The notes: generated by a model from the sequence alone, not told the origin. A DNA stretch of 27,294 nt from Chloroflexota bacterium (GCA_023489135.1 JAMDCE010000241.1:1-27294), one strand, 5' to 3'. Counted from the stretch's first letter, positions 15,191 to 23,042 are shown. Program-made: numbers and translations.

Positions 15191-15762
15191 TTGGAGCTCA
15201 GAACCTCCTTGATCTCTCGGACTATTTCGGGCGCCAGCTTGCTGGCGTAAACCTCCGCCATTTTCTGGCGGCGCAATTTCCTGGCCTCTAGCTCTGGCAG
15301 GTTCTGCTGTACCTGCATCTCCTGAACCTCGCGCGCAATGGCGTTGGCGGAAGCTGGGCGCTCTGCCCACCGGCCTAGCACATTGAACTTCTCATCGAAG
15401 AACACGAAGGTGGGAATCGAGCGGAACTGCCCCTGATGCAAAAACTGATCCATAATGTCGAGGTTCTCATCGCGCGGAAACACACGAAGTTCGATATCCG
15501 GCGATGCCTCTGCTATCCTCGCGGCTACCGGCAGGCCTCGAGCCACATCCGGGCACCAATCCTCGGCGAGGGCGAGGAACTTGATCCTGGTGCCCAGTTT
15601 CGACCCTAATCCGGCGAAGAACTCGCGCTCTGACGGTGACAGTTGCACGCTGTCGTAGTGTTTCTGGAAATCCTCGCGATTGTTTTCGATCGACGCTACG
15701 TACTGCTCGTAAGTTAGCCCGTTCCCGAAACGCTCGGCGTCGACCTTGGTCTTTGCCTCCAT
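15187..15762 (-). CDS. Thioredoxin-like protein with a single active-site cysteine
   Basis: The 191-aa protein has a thioredoxin fold of the Thioredoxin_9 type, with a helical N-terminus (LTYEQYVASIENNREDFQKH), the active-site region LALAEDWCPDV (C70) and the cis-Pro loop SIPTFVFFD. The usual CxxC is CPDV, so only one cysteine exists in the whole protein. WCxD sites are common in this subfamily as far as I recall. A Lys/Arg/Glu-rich helical tail follows (about 150-191). ATG 15762 is preferred over the upstream in-frame ATG 15777 because AGGAG lies seven bases before it. The gene overlaps ftrB. With one cysteine it cannot be a classical dithiol substrate of FTR, so a mixed-disulfide role is likely; this is inference. 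Confidence 0.82.
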   Translation of the reverse strand: MEAKTKVDAERFGNGLTYEQYVASIENNREDFQKHYDSVQLSPSEREFFAGLGSKLGTRIKFLALAEDWCPDVARGLPVAARIAEASPDIELRVFPRDENLDIMDQFLHQGQFRSIPTFVFFDEKFNVLGRWAERPASANAIAREVQEMQVQQNLPELEARKLRRQKMAEVYASKLAPEIVREIKEVLSSK

Positions 15763-15781
15763 CCTCCCTCTCCTCATTTAC

Positions 15782-15800
15782 TCACCAGGCTGGTTGGTGA
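15782..15800. repeat. Hairpin upstream of the thioredoxin-like gene
   Basis: TCACCA (15782-15787) and TGGTGA (15795-15800) form a perfect 6-bp stem with a 7-nt loop, about 20 bases before the ATG on the minus strand. It may be an operator or leader hairpin. Confidence 0.35.
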
Positions 15801-15870
15801 TAATGATCTCACTTTCGGCTGTTTGGCGCAAGTATATGCTGCTATAGGGAGACCGGCGGTGACCGATGCC

Positions 15871-17019
15871 CTATCTCGGGTCAATCCGCTCCACGGTCAC
15901 TTGTATGGTTCCCTCGTCGCGGTCCGCCAGCTTGCCAAACGCGGCCCAGCTGAGGTCCACGATGATCGGATGGCGAAAGGCTCCCGTGTCGGTCACTCTG
16001 ACGTCTACGCTGTCGCCGGTGGAAACAGATGTAACCCTGAGCCACGTGCCAAGAGGATAGACGTTGGCGGCGGTAATCGTGGGGTCATACATGTCGTAAG
16101 TCTCGCCGTTGCGCATCTCGGAGCCATGAAAGTCCGATCCGTACCACGTCGCCAGGCCTCTTCGCACCTCCTGTGCCCGTGAAACTGTTATGGCGCGCTC
16201 CAGCGCCCCTTCAGGGGGGTCCTGTGGCGCCAGGTGCGCTGCAGGTAGCAGTCCACTTTCTTCGAGCAGAGATCCGGCGTTAACGAGCGAGATATCCCCG
16301 GCGCGGGCCCAGGCGGTGTCCACTTTCCAAATCTGCAGAGCTCCTTTCTGGAAGCGCATCACGGCATATTGATCTGTCTGGTAGAGATTTGACTTCGGCA
16401 GACCGAGCAACGCCGGGGCCTTACTGTTGGACTCGTAGTATTGCCTGATCTGAGGGCTTTGATCCATTAGCCCCAAGAATGCTTGAGGCTCTCTTGGCGT
16501 TCCTGAGACCAAGCGGGTTCTCGAAGTGCTGAGAGGCGGAGGTATGTGCTTGCTCTCTTTCAGCCACCCATCGCGGCCGGCCTCGCTAAGCAGATCGAAG
16601 AAAGTGACGGTAGTGACGCGATCTTGGCGAGGGTCGTACTCGAGTGCGACTCTTTGCGTTAGCTGGAAGACCTTGCCCTCCTGAGTGAATCTCCGAGAAA
16701 CCGGGTATCCTAAAGTATCGATTCCTCCAAAGCTCTTGAACTCGGTCCAGAAGGGAATTCCATCCTCATCGGTTATGGCATAACCTTTCAAGCTGGTACC
16801 GGCCGGAAAGCCGTTGGCCTGCGTGTAGAAGTGGCCATTCGGAACAGCGAAATCGGGGAGTGAATCCGCCTTAGACACAGTGGGGGTTGCCGCCATTAGT
16901 AGTAGAAGGGAAGCTACGATGGCCTTGCGGCATGTTGAGATTCTCTCCGCCAAAGGGTCCAGGTAGCCGGCCATTCCTGTGTTCGGGCTCGTCAAGCCCG
17001 AGAAATTTGATCTGATCAA
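15871..17019 (-). CDS. Exported protein with C-terminal RlpA/3D-like double-psi beta-barrel
   Basis: The 382-aa protein has a signal peptide (RKAIVASLLLLMAATPTVSKA, about 31-51) after a 30-residue N-region. The C-terminal ~95 residues form an RlpA-like barrel: GLATWYGSDFHGSEMRNGE, TAANVYPLGTWLRV, and VDVRVTDTGAF with the Asp expected for lytic transglycosylase-type activity, then IIVDLSWAAFGKLA. RlpA domains cut or bind denuded peptidoglycan. The central region has repeat-like modules such as FKSFGGIDTLGYPVSRRF, seen in secreted proteins; its function is unknown. TTG 17019 is the start, with GGAGG four bases upstream. The stop-to-next-gene gap is 108 bases. The leader is long and structured. 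Confidence 0.85.
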   Translation of the reverse strand: MIRSNFSGLTSPNTGMAGYLDPLAERISTCRKAIVASLLLLMAATPTVSKADSLPDFAVPNGHFYTQANGFPAGTSLKGYAITDEDGIPFWTEFKSFGGIDTLGYPVSRRFTQEGKVFQLTQRVALEYDPRQDRVTTVTFFDLLSEAGRDGWLKESKHIPPPLSTSRTRLVSGTPREPQAFLGLMDQSPQIRQYYESNSKAPALLGLPKSNLYQTDQYAVMRFQKGALQIWKVDTAWARAGDISLVNAGSLLEESGLLPAAHLAPQDPPEGALERAITVSRAQEVRRGLATWYGSDFHGSEMRNGETYDMYDPTITAANVYPLGTWLRVTSVSTGDSVDVRVTDTGAFRHPIIVDLSWAAFGKLADRDEGTIQVTVERIDPR

Positions 17020-17022
17020 ATT
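17004..17022. promoter_or_regulatory. Perfect dyad over the start codon of the rlpA-like gene
   Basis: AATTTGATC and GATCAAATT (one-base spacer) form a 19-bp dyad that includes the TTG start (17017-17019) and the RBS-start spacer. As RNA it can hide the start codon in a stem. As DNA it could be an operator. A second 7-bp hairpin, TCGGGCT/AGCCCGA (16983-17001), follows at once inside the coding region. Confidence 0.5.
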
Positions 17023-17055
17023 ACCTCCATTTCCGGGGAACTAGCCCGTGAAACC

Positions 17056-17189
17056 AAAAAAAAACCCAAGTGACCTCGCCGCTGCCCCCTGACATCCTCC
17101 GAACCCCAACCCATTCAGCTCGGTTATTCGCCGCTCCGAAATGTTCGGCGTCCTATGAAGATCAAGTACGGCGTACTCAATCACTTGGA
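17056..17189 (-). promoter_or_regulatory. Leader with long-range closing helix and U9 tract (candidate riboswitch or sRNA)
   Basis: About six nt after the predicted transcription start, UCCAAGUGAUU (17189-17179) pairs with GGUCACUUGGG (17075-17065), eleven pairs including three G-U. Nine U (17064-17056) follow directly. The enclosed ~100 nt hold AGTAC/GTACT (17165-17177) and CGCCG/CGGCG (17129-17150) hairpins. A helix closing a whole domain and abutting a U-tract, 37 nt before the start codon, is the layout of a riboswitch or attenuator. I do not recognise a known class. It could also be an independent small RNA of about 135 nt. Confidence 0.5.
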
Positions 17190-17200
17190 ATACAAAGCGC

Positions 17201-17230
17201 ATGATAGCTTAACTAGTCGGCCCGCGTCAA
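17201..17230 (-). promoter_or_regulatory. Promoter of the rlpA-like gene
   Basis: On the minus strand TTGACG (17230-17225), an 18-base spacer and TATCAT (17206-17201). Each hexamer matches five of six consensus bases. Transcription would start near 17194. Confidence 0.65.
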
Positions 17231-17268
17231 TAGACGATATGACACTAGGTCGTATGGTAGGATGCTTG

Positions 17269-18981
17269 TTACTGCTCGTCGGGGTGGTAGTACTCCTCGC
17301 GCAGGTGGCTGAGAAGGGATTGGATCTCCAAGCCGGATACTCCGAAACGGTGAAGCGTGTGGCGAACGATCTCCAAACTGGCCTCAAACTCCGGTTGGAC
17401 GATTTCCGTCGCCCCAGCCGCTCGCAGCAAAGCCATTTCTTGTGTCTGGTGCGCTCGCACAATAACGTCGAGCCTGGGGTTGATCTCCAGTGCGTTGCGG
17501 GTGATTAGCTTCGCGGTGTTAGGATCGGGCACGGTGGCGGCCAGGAGCTTGGCCTTGGGTAAGTTGGATTGGGCCAGGACCTTTCGATGCGAGGCGTCAC
17601 CGTAGGCGCACGGTATTCCCTCGTGCCGGAGTTCCTCAATGATGTAAGGGTCATACTCGATGACGAAATACTTGAACTTCCTGTTTCTTAGCACCCTGGC
17701 CAAAACCTGGCCGACTCTACCGTAGCCGCAGATGACCACGTGTTGGGTGAGCTCGGGCTGAACCCGTTCTCCCTCTTCCTGCCCGCGATACAGGAAGTGG
17801 GACGAGAGCGTGGGAAAGCGCTCGAGGAGAGCGACCAGGCCGGGATCAAGGTTCATGACCGCAGGCGTCAATACTATGGTGATCAGCGCCCCCGCCAGGA
17901 TCAGCTCGTACACGTACTCACTCAGCACTCCTTGAGAGAATGCCTGCTGTGCTACTACGAACGAAAATTCGCCGATTTGCACCAATCCAAGCCCTACTAG
18001 AATGGCAATTCTTCCGGAGTAAGGGAAGGCCTTGGTTACGGCCGTGCATACAATAGACTTAATGATCAGTATCGCCGCCACGACAACTGCTATTATGCTG
18101 AGATTCTCCACTATGAATTGCGGCCTCGCCAGCATGCCGATGGAGACGAAGAACAGCGTCGCAAATACGTCCCTCAGAGGTCGGAGTTCGTCAAGTATCT
18201 CGTGGCTGAAGTAGGACTCGCTGATAACCAGGCCGGCGATGAACGCGCCGAAAGCCACCGAAAGACCCAAAGCGGCGGCCCCGATGGCGGTTGCTAAGAC
18301 TAGAGAGATCACGGTGAGTATGAAGAGCTCGCGAGAGTGAGTGGCAGCCACGCGAAAGAGCAGTCGGGGGAAGAGATAAGTTCCCAGAATAAGTATGGCC
18401 GCGAGCACGAGTGCGGCTTTGGCCATGGCCGTTGCCAATCCAAGGAGCAACGCTCCGGTTTCCGGTGCTGCCAGGGCCGGGAGGATTACCATCATCGGCA
18501 CGACGCTGAGGTCCTGGACGATGAGTATGCCGGTCATGATTTTGCCGTGGAGAGTGTCGAGCTCGGCGCGATCCGACAGGATTTTTACGACGACCGTGGT
18601 GCTGGAGAGGGAAATGAGGCTGCCGAAGAAGATCGACTGCGTGCTGTCCAGGCCAATGGCCAGTCCCACGACGGCGCCGGCAAGCACCGTCAGGACTATC
18701 TGTGCGATGCCTCCAATAATTGCCACCGAGCGCACTTGTGCCAGACGAGCGAAGCTGAACTCCACCCCCAACGCAAACATCAGAAAGGCAACGCCGATCT
18801 CGGCTAGGCTGCGCACCTGGGCTTCGTCTCCGATCAGTCCAAGGGCATGCGGGCCGACCACGATTCCGGCTACCAAGTAGCCCATGATTACCGGCTGGCG
18901 CAGCCGGAAGGCAATCCCCCCGGCGATCAACGCCACCGCCAGCGCGATCGCCAGATCCAGGAGAGGCCCCATTTGACTCAC
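17269..18981 (-). CDS. CPA2-family cation/proton antiporter with RCK (TrkA-N) domain
   Basis: KefB/KefC-type proteins exchange K+ or Na+ for H+ across the inner membrane and are gated by a cytoplasmic nucleotide-binding domain. The 570-aa protein has a membrane domain of about a dozen helices (10-390), starting at LLDLAIALAVALIAGG, with the GYLVAGIVVGPHALGL and FALGVEFSF segments typical of the family. The RCK N domain at 414-535 begins HVVICGYGRVGQ (a GxGxxG NAD-binding site). No TrkA-C domain follows; the protein ends about 30 residues later. GTG 18981 is chosen because GAGG lies seven bases upstream, and it gives a short N-terminus. ATG 18972 is the alternative. The long upstream extension of the frame covers the promoter and is not coding. 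Confidence 0.9.
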   Translation of the reverse strand: MSQMGPLLDLAIALAVALIAGGIAFRLRQPVIMGYLVAGIVVGPHALGLIGDEAQVRSLAEIGVAFLMFALGVEFSFARLAQVRSVAIIGGIAQIVLTVLAGAVVGLAIGLDSTQSIFFGSLISLSSTTVVVKILSDRAELDTLHGKIMTGILIVQDLSVVPMMVILPALAAPETGALLLGLATAMAKAALVLAAILILGTYLFPRLLFRVAATHSRELFILTVISLVLATAIGAAALGLSVAFGAFIAGLVISESYFSHEILDELRPLRDVFATLFFVSIGMLARPQFIVENLSIIAVVVAAILIIKSIVCTAVTKAFPYSGRIAILVGLGLVQIGEFSFVVAQQAFSQGVLSEYVYELILAGALITIVLTPAVMNLDPGLVALLERFPTLSSHFLYRGQEEGERVQPELTQHVVICGYGRVGQVLARVLRNRKFKYFVIEYDPYIIEELRHEGIPCAYGDASHRKVLAQSNLPKAKLLAATVPDPNTAKLITRNALEINPRLDVIVRAHQTQEMALLRAAGATEIVQPEFEASLEIVRHTLHRFGVSGLEIQSLLSHLREEYYHPDEQ

Positions 18982-19010
18982 AGTTCTACCTCGTGCTTCC
19001 AGGTGCCGCA

Positions 19011-19059
19011 GGCAAAGGCCAGGCAGGCGCCGCAATCTGGAGCCGTCCTGGCCTTTGCC
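19011..19059 (-). repeat. 13-bp inverted repeat in the antiporter leader
   Basis: GGCAAAGGCCAGG (19011-19023) and CCTGGCCTTTGCC (19047-19059) are perfect complements around a 23-nt loop. On the minus strand the hairpin sits at the very 5' end of the predicted mRNA. No U-tract follows. It may stabilise the transcript or regulate it, or be a palindromic repeat. Confidence 0.6.
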
Positions 19060-19069
19060 CATGCGCCTA

Positions 19070-19078
19070 ATTATATCA
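19070..19078 (-). promoter_or_regulatory. Extended -10 promoter of the antiporter gene
   Basis: TGA-TATAAT reads on the minus strand, with a perfect TATAAT at 19075-19070. The -35 is weak. The predicted start near 19063 gives an 80-nt leader. Confidence 0.55.
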
Positions 19079-19175
19079 CGTTCGATTGGCCGCAACAGGG
19101 TGGCTCGAGCGGTCCCTGAATTCACCAAACCGAGTGCTATTGAGACAACTGCAAGTCCGAAATGGTGCAAGTGTT

Positions 19176-19202
19176 GACTGCATAGTGCATCAGGTATATA
19201 AT
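19176..19202 (+). promoter_or_regulatory. Promoter of the liv operon
   Basis: TTGACT (19176-19181) and a perfect TATAAT (19197-19202) are separated by 15 bases, shorter than optimal. The leader holds a small ACCC/GGGT hairpin near 19223-19236. The rest of the 300-base divergent gap 18982-19281 shows only this promoter, the antiporter promoter and its inverted repeat. Confidence 0.6.
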
Positions 19203-19281
19203 GCGCCGAACAGAGGCGGCTACCCCGGAACGGGTCTAGATAGCGGAAACCACAAAGTAATGATTTGGAGGAGTGGTCCAA

Positions 19282-20631
19282 GTGGGTAAAGCAGTGAAGT
19301 TTCTACCCGTCCTGTCTCTGATCCTAGCTACGCTCGTGGTTGCGGCGCTGATTGCCGGATGCTCTGCGCCAGCGACTGCCCCTCAAGCGCCCGCAGCCAA
19401 GGAGACCAAGCCGGCAGCGGAAGCAAAGCCGACGGCGGAATCCAAGCCGGCGGCGACCAAGGCGGCGGCGTCCACGCCGGCGGCAGCCAAGTCCGGCGCT
19501 CCTGAGACCATCAAGATCGGAGCCGTCGTGCCTTTGACCGGCCGCTATGCCGCTCTGGGGAGTCAGGTGAAACCCGGATACGAATTCGCCGTGGAAGACA
19601 TCAACAAGGCCGGCGGCGTCGAGGTCGCTGAGTATGGAAAGAAGATTCCACTTGAGCTGAAGATGCTCGACGACGAATCGGATCCGGCCAAGACGGTGCA
19701 AAGGCTGGAAACGCTCAACTCTTCCGAGAATGTATGGGTCTATCTAGGGGGAGCCGGAAGCGATCTTCACGCCGCGGGCGCCGCCATCGCCGACAAGAAC
19801 AAGACCCCGTACCTGGGCATCGCCTTTGCCCTTTGGGACATCCACCAGAAGGGATACAAGTATCTCTTTTCCCCGTTCCCTAAGTCGCCAGACCTGGCCC
19901 GCGAGAGCTTCGCGCTGGCCAACTCGGCGCCGCAGGGCCAACGTCCGGCAAAGTACGCTATCTTCCAGGAGAAGACCGACTGGGGCTTGGAGATGACCAA
20001 CGAGTGGAAGAAAGCGGCACCGGCGGCCGGAGCGAATATCGCTTTCATTGGTGAGTATGCTCCTGGATCGAAGGACTTCTCAGACATGATCCTCAAGGCC
20101 AAGTCTGCCGGCGCGGATGCCGTCCTGGCTTTGCCTAACCCGCCCGATGGGATGGCCATCTTCAAGCAGATGAAGGAGCTGGGCTTCAACGCCAAGTACT
20201 ACTTCATCGTCCGCGCGCCGGATGGTCCGACGTGGGCGCAGAACCTGAAGCAGGACGGGGATTACGCGGTGGTTGGCGCCGGCTGGCATAACGGGGCTCA
20301 GTTCCCGGGGGTCAAGGAACTCAACGCGAAGTTCCAGGCGCAGTTCAACCGCCCGGCCGACGTATTGACCGGCCCGTCTTACGCCTGCGTGCAAATCGCC
20401 GCGGAGGCCATCAAGAAGGCCGGCAAGCTGGACCGCGAGGCGATCAGGAACGCCATGGCGGCGCTCAAAATGGACACGGTGGTCGGGCCTGTTAGCTTCC
20501 GCCCCGACGGGACCGGCGACGTTCAAACCATCCTGGCTCAGTGGCAGAATCAGAAGCAGGAGCTCGTCTGGCCTGCGAACATGGCCACCAAGCCGTTTGC
20601 TTACCCGGCTAAGCCCTGGAACGAGCGCTAA
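19282..20631 (+). CDS. livK: Branched-chain amino acid ABC transporter, substrate-binding lipoprotein
   Basis: This is the ligand-binding component of a HAAT-family importer, tethered outside the membrane. A signal sequence ends in the lipobox LIAGC (C27). An Ala/Pro/Lys-rich tether follows (about 28-75), then a Peripla_BP_6 domain beginning IKIGAVVPLTGRYAALG and including LLDDESDPAKTVQRLE-like sequence. The start is GTG 19282, ten bases after GGAGG. GTG 19273 in the same frame overlaps that RBS and is less likely. The ligand cannot be fixed from sequence: branched-chain amino acids, other amino acids, amides and aromatic compounds are all possible in this family. The gene is first of five in the operon. 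Confidence 0.92.
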   Translation: MGKAVKFLPVLSLILATLVVAALIAGCSAPATAPQAPAAKETKPAAEAKPTAESKPAATKAAASTPAAAKSGAPETIKIGAVVPLTGRYAALGSQVKPGYEFAVEDINKAGGVEVAEYGKKIPLELKMLDDESDPAKTVQRLETLNSSENVWVYLGGAGSDLHAAGAAIADKNKTPYLGIAFALWDIHQKGYKYLFSPFPKSPDLARESFALANSAPQGQRPAKYAIFQEKTDWGLEMTNEWKKAAPAAGANIAFIGEYAPGSKDFSDMILKAKSAGADAVLALPNPPDGMAIFKQMKELGFNAKYYFIVRAPDGPTWAQNLKQDGDYAVVGAGWHNGAQFPGVKELNAKFQAQFNRPADVLTGPSYACVQIAAEAIKKAGKLDREAIRNAMAALKMDTVVGPVSFRPDGTGDVQTILAQWQNQKQELVWPANMATKPFAYPAKPWNER

Positions 20632-20634
20632 CGG

Positions 20635-21366
20635 GTGAAGCTACTTTCGCTGGCGAACGTATCAAAATCATTCGGCGGCCTGATGGCCGTGAAACAGATC
20701 GACCTGGACGTCGAAGAGGGGGAAATCGTTGGTCTCATCGGGCCGAATGGCTCGGGCAAGACCACGGCGTTCAACCTCATTACCGGGTTCCTCAAGCCTG
20801 ATTCAGGCCGTATCGAACTCCGGGGCACGAACGTCACCGGCCTCACACCGCCGAGGATATGCGCCAGTGGCATTGCCAGAACGTTTCAGTTGGTTAAACC
20901 CTTCCCCAACCTAACCGCTCTGCAAAACGTTATGGTCGGCAGGCTGTACGGATGCTCGCCGGCCAAGACGCAGGCCGAGGCACGGCGTGAGTGCGCCGGG
21001 ATACTAGACTTCGTCGGCCTGTCGGAGAAACAGAACGCCCTTGCCAGGAGTCTCACCCTCGTGGATCGCAAAAGGCTCGAGCTGGCAAGGGCGCTGGCTT
21101 CCCGACCCCAACTGCTACTCCTCGACGAACTCATGGCCGGGCTCAACCCGACGGAAACCCATGGCTCAATGCAGTTGATCAGGTCGATCAGGGACTCGGG
21201 CGTAACCGTCATTATGGTGGAACACATCATCAAGGCGGTTCTGGGTCTTTGCGATCACGTCGTCGTGCTTAACGCCGGCGAGAAGATAGCCGAGGGCTCG
21301 GCGGAGGACATCGTCGTCAACCAGAGGGTCAAAGAAGCTTATCTGGGGAGAGCCAGTCGTGCTTGA
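20635..21366 (+). CDS. livG: Branched-chain amino acid ABC transporter ATPase LivG
   Basis: This is one of two cytoplasmic ATPases powering import. The 243-aa protein has Walker A GPNGSGKT (36-43), a Q-loop in RTFQLVKPF, Walker B LLLLDE and the switch His in VMVEHI-like MVEHIIKAV. The ABC signature is atypical: SLTLVDRKRLELARAL stands where LSxGQ is expected, a variant I believe recurs in LivG-like proteins. The GTG start at 20635 is three bases after the livK stop with no strong RBS, so it is probably translated by coupling. It overlaps livF by eight bases. Confidence 0.93.
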   Translation: MKLLSLANVSKSFGGLMAVKQIDLDVEEGEIVGLIGPNGSGKTTAFNLITGFLKPDSGRIELRGTNVTGLTPPRICASGIARTFQLVKPFPNLTALQNVMVGRLYGCSPAKTQAEARRECAGILDFVGLSEKQNALARSLTLVDRKRLELARALASRPQLLLLDELMAGLNPTETHGSMQLIRSIRDSGVTVIMVEHIIKAVLGLCDHVVVLNAGEKIAEGSAEDIVVNQRVKEAYLGRASRA

Positions 21367-22066
21367 GTGCGCGGGAATCGACGTTTTCTACGAGGACCTT
21401 CAGGCGCTGTGGGGCGTAAGCCTCACGGTTGAGCAGGGAGAGGTGGTGGCCTTGATCGGCTCCAACGGCGCCGGTAAGACGACTATCCTTCGGGCCATTG
21501 CCGGTCTCTCAAAGCCTGCCGGGGGTGACATAAGGTTTGAGGGCGCTCCGCTGGCGCGCAAGAACGCTTACGAGATCGTCGATCTCGGAGTTGCGCTTGC
21601 GCCCGAGGGGCGCAAGCTTTTCTACGGGATGACCGTCCTGGACAACCTCGAACTGGGGGCTTTCGTCGGCCGTGCCCGCCGAGAAAAGGAGGCTACCCTG
21701 AAGTGGGTCTACGATGTCTTTCCTCCACTTCAGGAAAAGAAGGATCAGATCGCCGCGTCCTTGAGCGGAGGGCAGCAGCAGATGCTGGCCATCGCCAGGG
21801 CGCTCATGTCGCGGCCAAAACTCTTGCTGCTCGACGAGCCTTCTCTGGGCCTGGCGCCGTTGGTCGTAGAATTGATATTCGACGTGATTCAACAGGTGAA
21901 TGAGCGCGGCGTGTCTATTCTTATCGTCGAGCAGAACGCTCACGCCGCTCTGGAAAGAGCCGACCGGGCCTACATCATAGAGAACGGGCGCGTCGTCGGC
22001 CACGACACCGGGCAGAACATGCTGCAACACGAACACGTGAAGAGCGCCTATCTAGGGGGAGTGTAG
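21359..22066 (+). CDS. livF: Branched-chain amino acid ABC transporter ATPase LivF
   Basis: This is the second ATPase of the importer, 235 aa. Walker A is GSNGAGKT (34-41), the signature is canonical LSGGQQQ, Walker B is LLLLDEPSLGLAP, and the switch His region is VEQNAHAAL. The GTG start at 21359 overlaps the livG stop. The canonical signature here contrasts with the variant one in LivG, so the two ATP sites of the heterodimer are predicted to be unequal. Confidence 0.94.
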   Translation: MLECAGIDVFYEDLQALWGVSLTVEQGEVVALIGSNGAGKTTILRAIAGLSKPAGGDIRFEGAPLARKNAYEIVDLGVALAPEGRKLFYGMTVLDNLELGAFVGRARREKEATLKWVYDVFPPLQEKKDQIAASLSGGQQQMLAIARALMSRPKLLLLDEPSLGLAPLVVELIFDVIQQVNERGVSILIVEQNAHAALERADRAYIIENGRVVGHDTGQNMLQHEHVKSAYLGGV

Positions 22067-22073
22067 AAACGCA

Positions 22074-22964
22074 ATGTCGTTGGACGCTTTAGCTCAAAGC
22101 CTCGTCTTCGGCATCCTCGTCGGCGCCCTTTACGGCCTGGCTGCGGTCGGACTTTCGCTCGTTTTCGGCGTGCTTAAAGTGCTAAATGTGGCCCACGGCG
22201 AGCTCCTGATGATCGGGGGATACGCCAGCTTCTGGATGTTCTCCGTCTACCATATCGATCCTTTCGTGTCATTGCTAATCACCATCCCCATTCTGTTCAT
22301 CATAGGTGTCGCACTGCATCGGGGCCTGTTCGTGCGCGTCGTCAAGTTCGGCGAAGATGTGCGGATCAAGAACTCGTTGCTGATCGCCTTCGGGCTGGCC
22401 CTCGTCCTGCAAAACCTGGCCATGCGATTCTGGACGGCCGACGAAAGATCCATAACCACCAGTTATTCCGGCGCCACCACCATTCTCCTGGGCGTGTCTC
22501 TGCCCTACGTGCGAGTGGGTAATCTCGTCTTCGGCCTGGCAGCCATAATTGCCCTTCACCTGTTCCTCACTCGAACTTACACGGGCAGATCTATAGTAGC
22601 GACGGCCGAAGATTGGGAGGCGGCGTCCCTGGTGGGAATAAACATCGACCGCACCTATCTGCTGGCCTTCGCCATCGGCACGGCTTTGGCCGGTGCGGCA
22701 GGCACCCTGGTAGCCGTGGGTTATTCGGTGGACCCGGGCATCGGGCTCCAATGGACCCTGAAAGCACTGGTGGTCATCATCCTGGCAGGGATGGGGAGCG
22801 TAGGGGGCACCTTCGCCGGGGGCGTGCTTCTGGGGGCCATCGAATCCGTCAGCGTTTCTTTCATTGGCGGCTCATATCGTGAAGTAGTGGGACTGGTGAT
22901 GTTCCTGTTGGTGCTGCTGTTGCGCCCGGAGGGACTCTTTGGCAGGAAATCCCGCAGCCAGTAG
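22074..22964 (+). CDS. livH: Branched-chain amino acid ABC transporter permease LivH
   Basis: This is an inner-membrane permease of the HAAT family, 296 aa with about eight helices. The family pattern is visible at the N-terminus (LVFGILVGALYGLAAVGLSL, followed by FGVLKVLNVAHGELLMIG), the cytoplasmic loop RSIVATAEDWEAASLVGIN, which contacts the ATPases, and the C-terminal GMGSVGGTFAGGVLLGAIES. ATG 22074 follows the livF stop by seven bases. Confidence 0.94.
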   Translation: MSLDALAQSLVFGILVGALYGLAAVGLSLVFGVLKVLNVAHGELLMIGGYASFWMFSVYHIDPFVSLLITIPILFIIGVALHRGLFVRVVKFGEDVRIKNSLLIAFGLALVLQNLAMRFWTADERSITTSYSGATTILLGVSLPYVRVGNLVFGLAAIIALHLFLTRTYTGRSIVATAEDWEAASLVGINIDRTYLLAFAIGTALAGAAGTLVAVGYSVDPGIGLQWTLKALVVIILAGMGSVGGTFAGGVLLGAIESVSVSFIGGSYREVVGLVMFLLVLLLRPEGLFGRKSRSQ

Positions 22965-22982
22965 ATGCCCATCCGTAACCTG

Positions 22983-23042
22983 TAGCGCGGTCCGATGCGT
23001 CGGGCCGCCAGGGGTGCGGGCGGGGGAAAAGCCCCCGCGCTA
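22983..23042. repeat. Palindromic element between livH and livM
   Basis: A 60-bp unit has outer arms TAGCGCGG (22983-22990) and CCGCGCTA (23035-23042). Inside are two hairpins: GCGGTCCGA/TCGGGCCGC (22987-23008, nine pairs, one G-U, TGCG loop) and GCGGGGG/CCCCCGC (23020-23038, AAAAG loop). TATATTTT follows, so the second could act as a weak terminator. It resembles REP/BIME-type elements, which often tune expression within operons. Confidence 0.6.

Noticed and set aside
17065..17195. c-di-AMP (ydaO) riboswitch upstream of the rlpA-like gene
   Set aside because: Gene context fits, but the conserved ydaO segments (for example CAGCTAACCTCG and GGGGTGAATC) are not present on the coding strand. 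Similar-looking CCGAACCCC lies on the other strand.
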